From assembly GCA_965369375.1 (NCBI GenBank), contig CBDUQN010000012.1, forward strand, positions 1 to 53,053: 53,053 nt of DNA, given 5' to 3'. Positions 52,001 to 53,053 of the stretch are shown here, one piece after another. The DNA is from CBDUQN01 sp965369375 (GTDB lineage Bacteria > Krumholzibacteriota > Krumholzibacteriia > Krumholzibacteriales > Krumholzibacteriaceae). Below the pieces are notes generated by a model. It was not told the DNA's origin. It searched no databases and saw nothing but the letters and a program-made list of their open reading frames with translations. A program made the position numbers and the translations under genes. Numbering within the stretch: position 1 is the first letter of the stretch; every line of letters begins with the position of its first letter.

Positions 52001-53053
52001 AATACCACCTCGACGCAGTACTCGTAGGTCCAACCCCGCTGCGCCTCGGTATCGTTGTAGAACTCAACATCCTGCCCCACGTTTTCGTCGTACAGCGCTC
52101 CATCACGATAAATGAGGAAACCTGCTTCGCCAGTGAAGCCGTCGTTCCAGGTAATGCGTATACGACTGTCCTCAGTACCGTCGGTAGCGGCGACCAATCC
52201 GGAGCCTGATATGTCGAGTATATACGCAGAACCGGAATATGATCCGTTATCATCATCACGCGCGGCGCCTACGAGTGCCCGATCCCCGCTGATCGCAACA
52301 CTTCCTCCGAAATAATCGTCCGTGGCCCCGTCGCTTGCGAGGAGTTTCTGCGTCTCGGTCCAGGCGCTGCCGGCAACGCGCTCGAAGATGTACGCAGAAC
52401 CGGAACCTGACCCGTTGTCATCATCCGCACGAGCGCCGACGATGATCCGATCCCCGCTGATCGCAACACTTCCTCCGAAAAAATCCCCTGTGGCCCCGTC
52501 GCTTGCGAGGAGCTTCTGCGTCTCGGTCCAGGCGCCGCCGGCAGCGCGCTCGAAGATGTACGCAGAACCGGAATCTTCCCAGATGTCATTATCCTCAGGA
52601 GTGCCTACAATTGCCCGATCCCCGCTGATCGCAACACTTCCTCCGAAAAAATCCCCTGTGGCCCCGTCGCTTGCGAGGAGCTTCTGCGTCTCGGTCCAGG
52701 CGCCGCCGGCAGCGCGCTCGAAGATGTACGCAGAACCGGAATCTTCCCAGATGTCATTATCCTCAGGAGTGCCTACAATTGCCCGATCCCCGCTGATCGC
52801 AACGCTAAATCCAAAACCATCGTCTGTGGCCCCATCGCTTGCGAGGAGCTTCTGCGTTTCGGTCCACGTGCCGCCGGCATCGCGCTCGAAGATGTACGCA
52901 GAACCGGAACCTGATCCGTTATCATCATCACCCCAGGCGCCTACGATCGCCCGATCCCCGCTGATCGCAACGCTACATCCGAAAATATCGTCCATGGACC
53001 CATCGCTTGCGAGGAGCTTCTGCGTTTCGGTCCACGTGCCGCCGGCATCGCGC
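46012..53053 (-). CDS. giant secreted modular protein (5' part outside the window)
   Basis: An open frame of over 2340 codons continues past the right edge. From N- to C-terminus it shows tandem 56-residue FG-GAP-like repeats (AISGDRAIVG; to about 52200), a fibronectin-III-like domain, a carboxypeptidase-regulatory-like segment (GAIAGRVTTRGGAGVEDVSV), and a laminin-G-like domain (about 51280-51880; ends VGYWPIDEGRG). These are followed by long beta-rich regions, a Big_5-type domain (PADGILSFGEDISITFNE, about 48200), paired GWNWI modules (about 46900-47240) with flanking duplicated domains, and a FlgD/type IX-style C-terminal module (NVPNPFNPSTLIRF, GIYFYRLVAG). It is probably exported to the surface by C-terminal sorting, for adhesion or glycan binding. 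No protease or glycosidase motif is recognised. Confidence 0.85.
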   Translation of the reverse strand, partial: RDAGGTWTETQKLLASDGSMDDIFGCSVAISGDRAIVGAWGDDDNGSGSGSAYIFERDAGGTWTETQKLLASDGATDDGFGFSVAISGDRAIVGTPEDNDIWEDSGSAYIFERAAGGAWTETQKLLASDGATGDFFGGSVAISGDRAIVGTPEDNDIWEDSGSAYIFERAAGGAWTETQKLLASDGATGDFFGGSVAISGDRIIVGARADDDNGSGSGSAYIFERVAGSAWTETQKLLASDGATDDYFGGSVAISGDRALVGAARDDDNGSYSGSAYILDISGSGLVAATDGTEDSRIRITWNDGFTGEAGFLIYRDGALYDENVGQDVEFYNDTEAQRGWTYEYCVEVVLAGDTLNLGCDFGWRPPNGAIAGRVTTRGGAGVEDVSVSIDPSLTHALHFDGFCGAVRCRDGEAFDFNTLSNFTVETWIRYTGSGDASGINESIISKSYTSISYPFELRTDGVNGYPGRLVFAMSDGSQSVSVESDSVNLNDNEWHHIACVHDADQKELRLYIDQVFNGSASSAGLNNITNDDYLFFGSGRSASYHGQIDEIRIWSTARTDMQLRNAMSRPLEGDETGLVGYWPIDEGRGSAVTDFASESQYGVLEGGVYWTDDDAPLDVSAKTDVEGNYVLGGLRFEDGDTLYVRPSGGQRQFQPAFKSVVLSEQSPVANDINFVEITSYTISGEILFAATDCPVPDAQMIVDGNAMGVTDKNGKFAVSVDQDEHTLSAELGDNTFDPSEISLVVEGDTSIDFTGTMVRTLSGSCGGGCGRYVGDVTITIESQNGCLQDTVVADSASASYTISLPPQIYLVSATVNETTIPSGLIVSDVVTFFQNLGVREIGLTTDADTLDFIYRANLIVAITGLEPYVTCAQLTLDGQPLPDSLPVIPQLEVVTLTIEVNEAYGPGETCPLDTGTVVIYDEIFDREDTPIILSVSNGTAEYVTVATTPSLISGRMVDGKNRSYQKAITASALVEGKDPVSTTEWVLVTGHLAPEGTEFVTFTSDPMPLYILRDPPGDNSYAYLEEGFSKRSTIVWDQELWSHTLGFNFEFSWGIHEEYFIGLGAGKISSFKYHLTFKNKFRLGWIHYEEGKTEQIVSTTERYATSSSDLFIGEPGDVFVGTGFNFLFAEVAVIDIEGCEVVRSVDIGFQPDTISTEFVFSEHHIENVLIPELEDKVDYYNSLEDQDSVEIFQDQVDNWQDWLDWNREMKYTSESYENRSFSAGADFEYTTRIDTVESFTKTMKLRIANESYLGLATKLWGCVNIKFSAGYEYTDEKLYGYENWTETESHAVGYVLSDDDIGDNFTVDLKNDGKYRSPVFDVLGGVSSCPWEAWRDSSGVARMTPRDGARLLIDPVTAAGVPADEAAVFNLTLVNESGTDEARWYTLRLLSRSNPDGAVVKVNGSSFIIDGLDFFLAPNEAQQVTLTVERGPYRYTYDSLIVMLYPPCEYAIWERHGKMQRAAFKTFNVHFDAPCSEVTLFRPEDGWAFDKADEDASEAVRLILTDYQIDIGEVDEGLTVQYVGFQYRHLGEGDEGPGEWSTPVLADSLGTVETLIDWQPPDSLEDGSYELRAFTHCTNGEECYSPVATGTIDRHAPVVFGTPEPADGILSFGEDISITFNETIDCESIDPDSVTLTYLDGPNADSLIAVETLCDENTIIITPMVSAGELEGRSIEAYVCGICDRIGNPMEGTATWEFNYRKSLFAWSDTDLTSDVPYLNPGSISSELVNGAGQPVDFTITEMPAWITDAMPFTGSILPGETQTIDFAIQEDLAIGFYQSEVRAEATDTIGGVSTAVLDINLTVSCQAPAWAVNPNDYEQSMTIVAELDIGGSISVNEDDKVAAFAGSELRGVANIDSVNVFDSGTGYPYSFLAFLTVYSNRTDGETIRFQVWCADSCKLFNSTLESYLFVANDQIGSPNAPVTLTATEVLGDSVLAIPVSEGWNWISTNIRSADMSAAAVLADLTPSPGDMIKSHEAFSQFVDPVTGWTPVLMLDNVSGYMVNLADAGTILHTGVTVPVDSLIPVSQGWNWIGYLPSGPIAVNSALSDLDTQGLVSDNDMVKSQDAFAQFLGGSWYGSLASMEPGKGYKLYFDTVPGDSSFAYPPYVGAPPAAVVAAKSETETETAENSPVWYVDPHDFQYNMTVTAVLRIDERESIDGNDIIGAFVGDQCRGIARPIYIDGVRRYEAFLMVHSNAATGETIRFKAFDADASLLCDITETLDWEADAVRGSVHDPVVFNATSTDEDDTPGVPKSFALMQNVPNPFNPSTLIRFDLPQTVRVRLSVYNVKGELVATIIDKEMTQGQKEISWTAKDDHGTTVASGIYFYRLVAGDFVQTKKMVLLR
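52200..53053 (-). repeat. 168-bp tandem coding repeats (FG-GAP-like)
   Basis: The word GCTTGCGAGG recurs at 52333, 52501, 52669, 52837 and 53005, a strict 168-bp period (56 codons). Segments 52447-52635 and 52615-52803 appear identical for about 189 bp. The other units differ mainly in the variable loop (EDNDIWED versus DDDNGSGSG). The array continues beyond the window, so copy number is unknown. Confidence 0.9.

Noticed and set aside
52200..53053. Regular repeats that could be taken for a CRISPR array
   Set aside because: The 168-bp period is in frame, fully coding and lacks short repeats with unique spacers.

Overview
This window looks like a moderately GC-rich Gram-negative chromosome from an uncultivated FCB-type lineage. 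The lineage is an inference. It rests on large secreted proteins ending in a FlgD/type IX-like C-terminal module, an outer-membrane beta-barrel, an OmpA-type lipoprotein, and a ferredoxin-linked central metabolism. No rRNA, intact tRNA or CRISPR array was seen.

Left arm (1-15725, all minus strand): one long, tightly packed operon. It reads from 2-oxoacid:ferredoxin oxidoreductase (korA, fused korB-korC) through isocitrate dehydrogenase, an HD-domain protein, a short one-chain aconitase, a second two-subunit LeuCD-type isomerase, a two-subunit ATP-citrate lyase, an ADP-forming acyl-CoA synthetase, and a sodium:solute symporter flanked by three tiny membrane proteins. Together these link acetyl-CoA, oxaloacetate, citrate, isocitrate and 2-oxoglutarate, as in a reductive (or reversible) TCA segment, with acetate/ATP exchange and uptake attached.

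16.2-24.4 kb (plus strand): a molybdenum/tungsten operon starting 640 bp from korA in the divergent direction. It has a small CQLGCF protein, a ModE-like regulator, a WtpABC-type importer, a MobB-MobA fusion, MoeA, an unusually short MoaA, MoaC, and a MOSC-MogA fusion. A perfect hairpin at its 3' end probably terminates the convergent OmpA-type gene.

24.5-27.4 kb: an OmpA-like lipoprotein and a secreted eight-repeat, propeller-like protein.

27.7-45.7 kb: an accessory/defence island. Its left edge carries a tRNA/tmRNA 3'-end fragment and a broken nuclease-like gene. The core is a type I restriction-modification locus (XRE-HsdM fusion, RhuM, SWIM protein, HsdS, HsdR, YgjP-like metalloprotease). 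Into it are built a cytosolic Ser/Thr kinase, an unrecognised 400-residue partner, and an opposite-strand PD-(D/E)XK-like nuclease. To the right lie an XRE-ImmA/IrrE plus PIN cassette between two decayed serine-recombinase tails, a frameshifted beta-barrel gene, an RHH-PIN toxin-antitoxin pair with a palindromic promoter, and a nucleotidyltransferase with a tiny upstream partner.

46.0 kb to the end: the 3' 7 kb of a giant secreted modular protein whose N-terminal part continues beyond the window and carries exact 168-bp FG-GAP-like repeats.
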